From Bin87 sp965203195 (GTDB lineage Bacteria; Chloroflexota; Dehalococcoidia; Lucifugimonadales; UBA3495), in assembly GCA_965203195.1 (NCBI GenBank), contig OZ241860.1, forward strand, positions 3,100,001 through 3,164,000: a stretch of DNA of 64,000 nucleotides, read 5' to 3'. Made by a program: the position numbers and the translations under genes. Positions 50,581-58,813 of this stretch are shown in pieces (position 1 is the stretch's first letter; every line of letters begins with the position of its first letter). The notes below the pieces were generated by a model, which searched no databases, had not been told where the DNA came from, and worked only from the letters and a program-made list of their open reading frames with translations.

Positions 50581-51432
50581 ATGACTACTTCCCACCGCGC
50601 CACCACAGCCACAACCACAACCCGGCCGCCCGGCAGGGGCGTCAAGGGCAATGCTCCGTTGCCCCTGACGCTCCTGCCCGACCCACCACGCAAAAACGAT
50701 ATGCTGCAAACCCTCAACTTCGAAAAGCCCGCGGTGATGAACACCGTGGACCGCTACTACGACGCCCTGCGCCAGGAAATCGAGGTGCTGGTGGCCGGCA
50801 ACGGCTACCTCTGCGCCGCCCGCCGCGATTTGCCCTACGCGCCTTATCCCGATATGCTCATCGCCTTCGGGGTTGACGCCGCCGCCATCGCCGCCACCAA
50901 CGGCTATGTCATTGACGAGGTGGGCAAGCCGCCCGACTTCGTCCTGGAAGTGGCCTCCGCCAGCACCGGGCGGCGGGACTACACCGTCAAGCGCATCCGG
51001 TATGCCCGCCTGGGCGTGCTGGAATACTGGCGTTTTGACCACACCGGGGGGCGGTTTCACAATGCGCCTCTGGCCGGCGACCGGCTGGTGAATGGTCACT
51101 ACGAACCCATTGCGACGGAGACGGACGAGCAAGGTCGGATTTGGGGGTACAGCGCGGCGCTGGGGTTGTGGCTGTGCTGGGACGCGGGGAGGCTGCGTTT
51201 TCACGATGGGGTCAGGTTTTTGGAGGATCCGTCGGAGCTGGCGGCGTCCCGGGATGCGGAGCGGACGGCCCGGGATGCGGAGCGGACGGCCCGCCTGTCT
51301 GCCGAAGTCCAGCGGGATACGGCGCAGGACGAGCGCGATGCCGTCTTGAGGGAACTCCACGCCGCCCACACCCGCGAAGCTGAACTCCTGGCCGAAATCC
51401 GCCGCCTCCGCGACACCCGGCTGGAGCAGTAG
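50581..51432 (+). CDS. Uma2-family (DUF820) endonuclease-like protein 2
   Basis: A 283-aa protein nearly identical to the preceding one over the nuclease core. It differs in the N-terminal linker (TTSHRATTATTTTRPPG) and in the last 30 residues. The duplicated unit, spacer included, is about 1046 bp long. Confidence 0.88.
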   Translation: MTTSHRATTATTTTRPPGRGVKGNAPLPLTLLPDPPRKNDMLQTLNFEKPAVMNTVDRYYDALRQEIEVLVAGNGYLCAARRDLPYAPYPDMLIAFGVDAAAIAATNGYVIDEVGKPPDFVLEVASASTGRRDYTVKRIRYARLGVLEYWRFDHTGGRFHNAPLAGDRLVNGHYEPIATETDEQGRIWGYSAALGLWLCWDAGRLRFHDGVRFLEDPSELAASRDAERTARDAERTARLSAEVQRDTAQDERDAVLRELHAAHTREAELLAEIRRLRDTRLEQ

Positions 51433-51827
51433 CCTGTCGCCCCGGCGTAGCAATGCTGCTCCCAATTCTCACATTGACAGGCGCGCCTCTTATGACAGCA
51501 AACGGCCCGCTCCGCTGTTGGCAGATTCATGTCCTCTGCCCTGTGTGATGAATACTCCGGTTGGCATTAGGTGGCTTTGCAAAATATGCCTGCCGTCCCG
51601 CTGAATTATTTTGGTCCACAGCGCCAGGGCGGGTATCCGGCATATCGCCAGGCACGACGCCGCATCATACTCCCGCCCCGCTTTCCGGTTCCGCTTCGGC
51701 GGCATCACCGGAACCATCCCGCGCCGCCGCCAGCAAATGCTCCGTAGCAATTTTGAAGGCTCTTTCCGGCGGGTTAGGGCAGGCGGTTATCGCGCCGGCG
51801 GGCGGCGGCATTGGCCGGGCTGACGGG
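51433..51827. other. Intergenic with the 3' flank of the Uma2 repeat
   Basis: 51436-51530 repeats the sequence after the first Uma2 gene (AGCAATGCTGC, TCTCACAT, GACAGGCGCGC). The remainder shows no gene. Confidence 0.5.
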
Positions 51828-52946
51828 TCAGTCGGCGCCGGGAATCAGCGCTACCCGCCCGGATGCGCGCCGTTCCGCCACCATTCGCCACGCCTCCGAT
51901 GCGCCGGCGGGCGTAAGGGGCAGGGTTTGCGCCACCACCAGACGCAGCCGGCCCGCCGCCACCAGCGCCGCCGCCCGTTCCACCTGGGCGCGCGATACGC
52001 CGGACACGCCCGTTATCTGCAAGTCGCGGAAAATGACCTCGGCCGGACGCAGAGGGGCGGGCTCTCCGGTGACATCGCCCAGCAGCGCCAGCCGGCCGTA
52101 CTGCCCCAGACAGCGCATTGTGGCCGGCCACAGGGGCGGGCCGACGGTGTCAATGACGGCGTCGGCGCCCCGGTCGCCGGTTATCGCCATTACGATGGCG
52201 GCCAGATCGGTATGGGCGTCAATTTCCAGGGCCGGGGCGGCGCCCAGGGTTTCCAGCAGTGGGATTTTGCGCGGCGACGCGGTGGCGGCGATGACCTGCG
52301 CGCCGCGCATTGCCGCCAGCTGGACGGCGTGGCTGCCCAGGCCGCCGCCGGCGCCGGTTACGACTACCGTATCGCCGGGGGCGACGCCGGCGGTCTCAAC
52401 GGCGTGGAGGGCCACGCCGGCGGGGCAGGCCAGCAGGGCGGCCTGTTCCGGGGGAATGCCCGGCGGTATCGGAACCAGCGCCGTTGCCGGCAGGGCGATA
52501 TACCCGGCGAACCCGCCATCCCGGCGGTGGCCGATGCCGCCGCCAACCCGGCAGCGGTGTTCCCGTCCGGCCCGGCAGCGGTCGCAGCGACCGCAAACGG
52601 CAGTGAGCAGGCTGACGGCCCGGTCGCCCGGTCGCCAGGCTGACCAGGCGCCGGGCGCGGCATCAGACGCTGCGTCTGACCGGGCGTCGGGTGTGGCGTT
52701 GGGAGCGGCATCGGGCGGCGGGGCGGCGGATACGGCGACTACGGTGGCGGCGATTTCGTGGCCCAGGGTTACGCCGGGAGCGACGCCGCGCCGCAGGGTT
52801 CCGCCGGTCACCAGCAGGTCGTGGTGGCAGAAACCGCAGGCGTCCACCCGCAGCAGAACCTCGCCGGGGCCGGGGGCGGGCGTGGGCTTGCGCGCCATAG
52901 CCAGGGTGGGGGGCCGGCCGGTTTTGACTACCGACAGGGCGGGCAT
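51828..52946 (-). CDS. Zinc-dependent alcohol dehydrogenase
   Basis: A 372-aa medium-chain dehydrogenase. Catalytic-zinc ligands are Cys37 (ACGFCHHD) and His63-Glu64 (LGHE). The structural zinc cysteines are Cys118, 121, 124 and 132 (CGRCDRCRAGREHRC). The NAD motif is GAGGGLGSHAVQLA. Residues 75-104 are an Ala/Asp/Pro insertion. The start is uncertain: ATG at 52946 or 52964, both without a clear ribosome site. Confidence 0.92.
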   Translation of the reverse strand: MPALSVVKTGRPPTLAMARKPTPAPGPGEVLLRVDACGFCHHDLLVTGGTLRRGVAPGVTLGHEIAATVVAVSAAPPPDAAPNATPDARSDAASDAAPGAWSAWRPGDRAVSLLTAVCGRCDRCRAGREHRCRVGGGIGHRRDGGFAGYIALPATALVPIPPGIPPEQAALLACPAGVALHAVETAGVAPGDTVVVTGAGGGLGSHAVQLAAMRGAQVIAATASPRKIPLLETLGAAPALEIDAHTDLAAIVMAITGDRGADAVIDTVGPPLWPATMRCLGQYGRLALLGDVTGEPAPLRPAEVIFRDLQITGVSGVSRAQVERAAALVAAGRLRLVVAQTLPLTPAGASEAWRMVAERRASGRVALIPGAD

Positions 52947-53165
52947 AGTTTCGGGAACGGGCATAGTTTCGGGAACGGACGCCAGGGAAGCGGACGCAGT
53001 TTTCAGGAACAGCGCGACGGTAATGAGGCGCAGTTTCGGTAGCGGAGCAGCGGGAATGGGGCAAAGAGGCGCGGGCTTTGCGGTTGCGCCGGGGGCGTAT
53101 TCTGCGATACTGGCACAGGTTACAATATCCAGGTCCTGATCATCAAATCGGGCGGGGGCAACGGA

Positions 53166-54029
53166 ATGATTATCGGAGCGCACATATCGGCGGCCGGGGG
53201 CATCGGCAAGACGGTGGACCGGGCGGTGGACATCGGGGCGGAGGCGGCGCAGTTTTTCGGCTCGTCGACCCGTTCCTGGAGTTTCAAGGCGGTGAGCGAA
53301 GCGGACGCGGCGGCATTCCGGGAACGGAACGCGGCGGCCGGGCTGGCGCCGCCTTTTCTGCACGCCATTTATCTGATTAACCTGGGCAACGGCAACCCGG
53401 AGCATCTGGAGAAGTCCATAACCTCGCTGGTGAACTATATGGGGCTGGCGGCGCAGATTGGCGCCGGGGGCGTCATCTTTCATCCGGGCAGCCACGGCGG
53501 GGCGGGTTACGAAGGCGTCTTCGGGCAGGTGGTGCACAGCGTCGGCCGGGTTTTGGAGCAATCGCCGGAGGGGCCGCTGCTGTGTCTGGAGAATATGGCG
53601 GGGATGGGGCAGCACATCGGGGCGAAGTTCAGCGAGCTGGGGGACATTCTGCGGGCGGTGGACAGCCCGCGGCTGGGGATCTGCCTGGATACGCAGCACG
53701 CTTTCGCGGCCGGCTATGACCTCACCGGCGCGGACGGCGTGGCGGGGATGATTGACGAGTTTGACCGGGACATCGGGCTGGAACGGCTGGCGGCGGTGCA
53801 CGCCAATGATTCCAAACGCCCCTGCGGTTCCGGCGTGGACCGGCACGACAACATCGGCGAGGGGCTGATTGGCGAGGCGGGTTTCGCCAATATAATGGCG
53901 CATCCCGCCTTTGCCGAGCTGCCGTTCTTTTTGGAGGTGCCCGGCTACGACGCCAAGAACCGGGGGCCGGACAAGCCGAATGTGGACATTCTGAAGGCCA
54001 TCCGGGAACGGGTTGCGGCCGGCGGTTAG
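53166..54029 (+). CDS. nfo: Endonuclease IV (AP endonuclease)
   Basis: A 287-aa DNA repair enzyme cutting at abasic sites. Family segments are GAHISAAGGIGKTVDRAVDI, FHPGSHGG, CLENMAGMGQHIG, CLDTQHAFAAGYDL, and HANDSKRPCGSGVDRHDNIG. The zinc ligands are therefore in place. It is divergent from the alcohol dehydrogenase, with TACAAT about 40 nt upstream. Confidence 0.97.
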   Translation: MIIGAHISAAGGIGKTVDRAVDIGAEAAQFFGSSTRSWSFKAVSEADAAAFRERNAAAGLAPPFLHAIYLINLGNGNPEHLEKSITSLVNYMGLAAQIGAGGVIFHPGSHGGAGYEGVFGQVVHSVGRVLEQSPEGPLLCLENMAGMGQHIGAKFSELGDILRAVDSPRLGICLDTQHAFAAGYDLTGADGVAGMIDEFDRDIGLERLAAVHANDSKRPCGSGVDRHDNIGEGLIGEAGFANIMAHPAFAELPFFLEVPGYDAKNRGPDKPNVDILKAIRERVAAGG

Positions 54030-54082
54030 CGGCGGGGCCGGGCAACGGGATGGCCGGTTAGAGAGGAGAGAGGCGCAGGTCG

Positions 54083-54469
54083 ATGCGAATGTCCCGCCGC
54101 CGTTTTACGGAGCTGACCCGGCAAGCCTACGGGGAGCTGCCGCCGGCGATTGTGGCCCGGCTGGAGAACCTGGACATCATCGTTGCGGACGCGCCGGGGC
54201 CGGAGGCGGAGGGCGCAACGGAGGATGCCGGCGGGGACGGGGGCGACGGCGGGGGGCTGCTGGGTCTTTATGTGGGCGTTCCCCGTACGGAGCGTTACGG
54301 GGACGGGCCGGCTCTGCCGGACTGCATCTATATCTACCGGCGGCCCATTCTGGCGATGTGCGATACGCCGGCCGCCGCCGCCGCCGAAATCCGCATTACC
54401 CTGCGCCACGAAATCGGCCACTATCTGGGAATGGACGAGCCTGATTTGGAGCGACTGGGTTATGGTTAA
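54083..54469 (+). CDS. Small zinc metallopeptidase family protein
   Basis: A 128-aa protein of the DUF1025-type metallopeptidases. The zinc motif HEIGHYLGMDE lies near residue 110. Residues about 37-55 are a Gly/Asp-rich insertion. The last 8 nt overlap the start of pgpA. Confidence 0.9.
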   Translation: MRMSRRRFTELTRQAYGELPPAIVARLENLDIIVADAPGPEAEGATEDAGGDGGDGGGLLGLYVGVPRTERYGDGPALPDCIYIYRRPILAMCDTPAAAAAEIRITLRHEIGHYLGMDEPDLERLGYG

Positions 54470-55097
54470 CCGACCGGACTGGCGGGTTTTGTCCCGGGGC
54501 GACCAGGTGGCGTGGTTCATCGGCAGCGGGTTCGGCATGGGATTTGTGCCGGTGGCGCCGGGGACATTCGGTTCGGCGCTGGCTTTGGGGCTGCCGTTGT
54601 ACGCCCAGATGGTCTGGCCGGGCGCGTGGGGGGCGGCGGCGCTGGCGCTGGCGGCGGCGGTGGGCTTCGTCATTGGCGTGTGGGCTACGGGGCGGATGGC
54701 CACGGCGGAAAACCCCGATCCGGGGACGGCGGTGTGGGACGAGTTCGTGGGCGCCTGGATTACCTTTCTGCCGGTGGTGGGCATCGGCAACAATGCGCTG
54801 GTCAATTTCGTGTGGCTATGGAACTGGAGCGGCTATCTGTGGCCGGTGTTTGCGGCGGTGATGCTGACGGGGTTGTTGGCGTTCCGGGCTATGGATGTGG
54901 CAAAGCCCTGGCCGTGCCGCCGGCTGGAACGGCTGCCGGGGGGATGGGGGATAATGCTGGACGATGTGGCGGCGGGCTTGTGGTCGGCGCTGCTGCTGCT
55001 GGCGGTGTGGCTGATGTGGCTGGGTTTGCGGGTAGCGCTGGGCTTGTTCGGGCCGGAAGCCGGCGGCTGCCGGTCGGCATTTGCGGAGTGCGTGTAG
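54462..55097 (+). CDS. pgpA: Phosphatidylglycerophosphatase A
   Basis: A 211-aa membrane phosphatase of phosphatidylglycerol synthesis. Motifs are FVPVAPGTFGSAL, VWDEFVGAWITFLP, DVAKPWPCRRLE, and GWGIMLDDVAAGLWSA. Four hydrophobic segments are visible. The ATG overlaps the stop of the metallopeptidase gene, so they are translationally coupled. Confidence 0.95.
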   Translation: MVNRPDWRVLSRGDQVAWFIGSGFGMGFVPVAPGTFGSALALGLPLYAQMVWPGAWGAAALALAAAVGFVIGVWATGRMATAENPDPGTAVWDEFVGAWITFLPVVGIGNNALVNFVWLWNWSGYLWPVFAAVMLTGLLAFRAMDVAKPWPCRRLERLPGGWGIMLDDVAAGLWSALLLLAVWLMWLGLRVALGLFGPEAGGCRSAFAECV

Positions 55098-55150
55098 CGT
55101 ATGCCGGGTGGGGCGGCGCAGCGGAACGGAACGGAACGCGGCCCGGGATT

Positions 55151-55696
55151 TCAGGGCGTGGAGTCGCCGAAAAGGTCGGCCAGGGCGGCGCGTTCCAGGG
55201 TTTGCATGGCGGCGCGTTCCGCGTGATCATAATGGTCGTGGCCCAGGAGGTGCAGGGCGCCGTGTACCAGCAGGAGGGCGAGTTCGCGTTTGAGGGGAAC
55301 GCCGGCGGCTTCGGCCTGCCGCCGGGCCTGGGGCAGGGATATGGCGATGTCGCCCAGAGGCGGGGGTTCGCCGTCCGGCAGGGGGAAAAAATCGGGGCCG
55401 GCGGGTGGCACCGGGGCGGTGGCTGGCGGGTCACCCGGGCCGGCCCAGGGCCCGGCGTATTGCGCCGAAAAGGAAAGGACGTCGGTAGTTTCGTCGCGGC
55501 CCCGGTAGGCCCGGTTCAGGGCGCGGATAGCGGCGTCGTCGGCAATGAGCAGGCTGACCTGGCCGGCGGCATCGCGGGGCAGAACCTGGGCCAGGCCCTG
55601 CCGCACGGCGCGGGCGAGCCACCGGGGGCCGGGGATGCCGTCATAGCCGGCGGGCAGGTCGTTGGAGACGACGATGTCAATTCCGGGAAGGCGCAT
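55151..55696 (-). CDS. ybeY: rRNA maturation endoribonuclease YbeY
   Basis: A 181-aa zinc RNase of 16S rRNA 3'-end maturation. The zinc motif HGALHLLGHDH is intact, with the RALNRAYRGRDETTDVLSF family segment upstream of it. A Pro/Gly/Ala insertion follows that segment. The ATG at 55696 is preferred; one at 55714 adds six residues. Confidence 0.94.
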   Translation of the reverse strand: MRLPGIDIVVSNDLPAGYDGIPGPRWLARAVRQGLAQVLPRDAAGQVSLLIADDAAIRALNRAYRGRDETTDVLSFSAQYAGPWAGPGDPPATAPVPPAGPDFFPLPDGEPPPLGDIAISLPQARRQAEAAGVPLKRELALLLVHGALHLLGHDHYDHAERAAMQTLERAALADLFGDSTP

Positions 55697-55880
55697 TGTC
55701 AACAGGGCCGGCACGGGGCGTTTTTCCGGTCACTTGAGGGTAGCGCAGGGGCATGGCGGGGCACAACGGGCCGGCGTCCCACGCGCGCGCCCGCTTCGGG
55801 TTGGGCGCTGGCCACAGGCGGCGGCTCCGGCTATGTATCAGTATAACCACAATCCGATACACCGGGGGACGCCGACCTGT

Positions 55881-55950
55881 GCCATAGTATCACCTCCGGC
55901 AATGGCAAAATCCGACCCCAATTATATCACCAGCACGTGCTGAAAATACC
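55881..55950 (-). mobile_element. Solo end of an IS1-like element
   Basis: About 70 bp nearly identical to 25942-26009: terminal repeat (CAGCACGTGCTGAAAATACC), TATAAT, GGAGGTGATACT and an ATG. The rest of the element is absent, so it is a relic that still carries an outward-lying terminal repeat and an inward promoter. Confidence 0.85.
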
Positions 55951-55962
55951 CGTCTTCATCGC

Positions 55963-55991
55963 TTGACAAGCGCGCGCGCATCTGGTAAGTT
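55963..55991 (+). promoter_or_regulatory. Promoter of the NYN-domain gene
   Basis: TTGACA (55963-55968), 17 bp, TAAGTT (55986-55991). It starts 13 bp after the IS remnant. Confidence 0.7.
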
Positions 55992-56051
55992 GGCAATGTC
56001 CAGCGTCTCCCGGAATAGTACATAGGGTTGGAGCGTGGACTAGATAGAAAA

Positions 56052-56071
56052 GGGGGTTCCGCGGAACCCCC
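56052..56071. promoter_or_regulatory. Perfect 20-bp palindrome in the leader of the NYN gene
   Basis: GGGGGTTCCGCGGAACCCCC, 26 nt before the ATG and about 55 nt after the predicted transcription start. It could be an operator or an RNA hairpin. Confidence 0.7.
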
Positions 56072-56097
56072 GCTACTTTCGCCGGGGGGCGGATCCA

Positions 56098-56919
56098 ATG
56101 TGCGTCGCTGTTTTCGTTGATGCCGGCTACCTGTACGGCGGCGGGCTTAAAGCCATTACCGGCTCCAGCCAGATCAGGGAATCCGGCCAGCTGAACCTGT
56201 CGGAAATCGTCGCAAAATTGCGCGCGGCTGCGGATGACCGGAGTGGGAACGTTCGTCTCCTCCGCATCTACTGGTACGACGGTATGCTGCGCGGGCGGCC
56301 TTCGCCGGAGCAGGAAGCTTTGGCTAATATGGACGACATAAAGCTACGGCTTGGCGTAGTGCGCGACGGCCGTCAGAAAGGCGTCGACTCGCTGATCGTT
56401 ACCGATCTGATTGAATTGGCGCGAAACCATGCCATCTCCGATGCGGTTTTGCTTGCCGGCGACGAGGACCTCAGAATAGGAGTGCAGATAGCGCAAAGTT
56501 TCGGGGTACGCGTTCATTTGATCGGCATAGAGCCAAGCCGCGCTAACCAGTCGCCGCTTCTTGTGCAGGAAGCGGACACCACCAGGGAATGGCGCAAGGC
56601 CGACATAAGCGCATTTTTGGATTTTAATCCTAATGCCGCCCAATTCACTACGACCGACACCGCCCAAATTCCCGAATCTACTTCAACGGTTTTGGATAAT
56701 ATTGTCGAAGCATTTTTGACCGGATTGGAAAGCGAACAACTAAACGACATCGCAGCCTTGCCACCTACCGCTCACGTGCCACGGAATTACGACGCTCCAC
56801 TGCTGGCGAGCAGCGGCGAAAAGATTGGGCGCGATTTGGAAGAACCGGAAAGACGCTATATTCGCAGACGCGTCAAGGAGCAAGCTGCCATCAAAGTCGC
56901 AACACCGGCGTCCGGTTGA
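56098..56919 (+). CDS. NYN-domain (PIN-like, LabA/DUF88) putative ribonuclease
   Basis: A 273-aa protein. The NYN fold is shown by VAVFVDAGYLYGG (Asp8), GVDSLIVTDLIELARNH and AVLLAGDEDL, which give the acidic residues of the metal site. The C-terminal 90 residues are unrecognised and end in a basic helix. It is visibly less GC-rich than its neighbours and lies beside the IS remnant, which suggests transfer. Confidence 0.87.
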   Translation: MCVAVFVDAGYLYGGGLKAITGSSQIRESGQLNLSEIVAKLRAAADDRSGNVRLLRIYWYDGMLRGRPSPEQEALANMDDIKLRLGVVRDGRQKGVDSLIVTDLIELARNHAISDAVLLAGDEDLRIGVQIAQSFGVRVHLIGIEPSRANQSPLLVQEADTTREWRKADISAFLDFNPNAAQFTTTDTAQIPESTSTVLDNIVEAFLTGLESEQLNDIAALPPTAHVPRNYDAPLLASSGEKIGRDLEEPERRYIRRRVKEQAAIKVATPASG

Positions 56920-57057
56920 CACTAACCGCCCGGCAACGCACAATGCGCCCAACCAACCCGCGCGCGGCGCGCGCCGCCAGTTATGCGATATGCGCCACGA
57001 GCCTGCGCCAGGCGATATGCGCCGCCGCGCGGCTGTTCCCTTGCCGGAGGTTACGCT

Positions 57058-58092
57058 ATGGCAGAGATTCTGGGCCTCGGCCTTACCCATTACCCGCCCC
57101 TGATTGCGCCCGACGAGGATAAAGCCATCCCCCTCCGGCGCACCCTGCGGGGCAACCCCAACATCCCCGAGGAGCTGAAAAACCCCTCCCGCTGGCCGGA
57201 ACCGATGCGGATTGAGTACGGCGAGGACGAAGGCTACGCCTCCGCCCTGGAACACCGCGCCCGCCTGGTGGCCGGCTTCCGCCGCATCCGCGCGGAGCTG
57301 GACGCTTTCAACCCCGATTTCGTGGTCATCTGGGGCGACGACCAGTACGAAAACTTCCGCGAGGACATCATCCCGCCCTTCTGCGTGCTGGCCTACGACG
57401 ACTTTACCGGCCAGCCCTTCGCTCACCGCCAGCGCAATGTGTGGGGCGAGGCGAAGGATACGGTCTTTCACTATCCGGGCCACAAGGAGGGCGCCCGTTC
57501 CCTGGTAACCGGGATGATCGACCGGGGCGTGGATATGGCCTACGCCTACCAGCCGTTGCACGAACCGGGGCTGGGACACGCCATCCTCAATACCCTGCTC
57601 TATCTGGACTACGACCGCAATGGGTTTGAGTATCCGGTGGTGCCGTTTCTGGTGAACTGCTACGGCAGCCGGGTCATCCGCAACCGGGGCGGCAGCATTG
57701 AGCATTCTCCCGACCCCGACCCGCCCGGCCCGTCGCCCAAACGCTGCCTGGAAGTGGGCGCGGCGGCGGCGCAAGCCCTGCGGGAATCGCCCTGGCGGGT
57801 GGCGCTGATCGCCTCGTCGTCCTGGTCGCACGCCTTTCTCACCGAAAAGAACCACTGGCTGTGGCCCGATGTGGAATCGGACCGGGCGCGGTTTGAGGAG
57901 CTGAAAGCGGGCGACTATCAGGCGTGGGGCCGCATCAGCACGGCGCAGGTTGAGGACGCCGGCCAGCAGGAAATGCTCAACTGGATGTGCCTGGCGGGGG
58001 CGATGGACACGCTGGACTACCGTCCCGAAATCCTGGACTATGTGGAGACCTACGTGTTCAACTCCAACAAGTGCCTGGCGATTTTCAAGTAG
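57058..58092 (+). CDS. LigB-type (class III) extradiol dioxygenase family protein
   Basis: A 344-aa protein of the LigB superfamily, which opens catechol-type rings with non-heme iron. His11 (LGLTHYPP) and the SSWSHAFLTEKNHW segment hold likely metal and catalytic residues; FVVIWGDDQYENFREDIIP is a family core strand. The ATG at 57058 has GGAGG 7 nt upstream. The natural substrate is unknown. MFS transporters lie nearby. Confidence 0.88.
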   Translation: MAEILGLGLTHYPPLIAPDEDKAIPLRRTLRGNPNIPEELKNPSRWPEPMRIEYGEDEGYASALEHRARLVAGFRRIRAELDAFNPDFVVIWGDDQYENFREDIIPPFCVLAYDDFTGQPFAHRQRNVWGEAKDTVFHYPGHKEGARSLVTGMIDRGVDMAYAYQPLHEPGLGHAILNTLLYLDYDRNGFEYPVVPFLVNCYGSRVIRNRGGSIEHSPDPDPPGPSPKRCLEVGAAAAQALRESPWRVALIASSSWSHAFLTEKNHWLWPDVESDRARFEELKAGDYQAWGRISTAQVEDAGQQEMLNWMCLAGAMDTLDYRPEILDYVETYVFNSNKCLAIFK

Positions 58093-58200
58093 GCGCAACC
58101 GGGTATGCCGGGGACGGCGGCGCGCGACCCGCCGTCCCCGGCGACCTATGGTTTTGCGCTGTGGCCCGGATGCGTCATTGCGGTTGCCGTTTGCGCCGGC

Positions 58201-58743
58201 TTACTGCCGCCGGCATTCCTCAAACTTGACAATGCGCCCCGTATCGGCAATGCGCCCGTACAGCGTCACCCGGTCGCCCACGCTGAAGCTCAGCAGGTCG
58301 TCCTTGTCCTCAAACCGGCATTCCACATATTCGTCCCTTCGCATCCTCCGTTTGGCGATGTGGAACTGCACTTTCGTGCCGTCGATTTTGCTGACGACGC
58401 CGTAAAATCCGTAGCGGTCTTTGTCCTCCATAATCCGCTCGAAGCGCACCGGGTTCCGCTCTTTTTCCGCATTGAAAAAGCGGTACAGGCCGACGACGGG
58501 CTGGGCGGTGGGGGTGGGCGTGGGCAGCGGCGTGCGCGTTGTCTCTCCGCTGCCGCCGTCCCCATTGCCGCAGGCGGATGCCGCCAGCAGCGTCAGCAGG
58601 GCGGCCGCCAGCAACGCTGTCCGGATTGCAACCGACCGGGCCAGCCGGACCGCAACCGGGCAAGCCGGCCGGAGCGCGGCGCGTCCGGGGCGAAGGCTGC
58701 GATGGTGGTAGTGACCGTGATGTTGACGATGACGATGTTGCAT
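58201..58743 (-). CDS. Predicted lipoprotein with an OB-fold-like domain
   Basis: A 180-aa protein. A basic His-rich N-terminus leads to a hydrophobic stretch ending in LAASAC, a lipobox. A Pro/Thr linker is followed by a ~100-residue beta-rich domain (YGFYGVVSKIDGTKVQFHIA, LLSFSVGDRVTLYGRIAD) resembling tRNA_anti-like OB folds. The true start may be further in. Confidence 0.7.
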   Translation of the reverse strand: MQHRHRQHHGHYHHRSLRPGRAALRPACPVAVRLARSVAIRTALLAAALLTLLAASACGNGDGGSGETTRTPLPTPTPTAQPVVGLYRFFNAEKERNPVRFERIMEDKDRYGFYGVVSKIDGTKVQFHIAKRRMRRDEYVECRFEDKDDLLSFSVGDRVTLYGRIADTGRIVKFEECRRQ

Positions 58744-58813
58744 TGCCGCGAATATCCTGCGCTTGCGTCCGGTAATTATACCGGCCCGGTCAAACCGGAG
58801 TTACTGCCATCCG

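Noticed and set aside
51490..51750. 86-codon minus-strand frame after the Uma2 genes
   Set aside because: No ribosome site or family features, and part of it lies in the repeated flank.
52965..53903. Minus-strand extension of the alcohol dehydrogenase frame across the endonuclease IV gene
   Set aside because: It is antisense to a well-conserved repair gene. The dehydrogenase N-terminus fits the start at 52946 or 52964.
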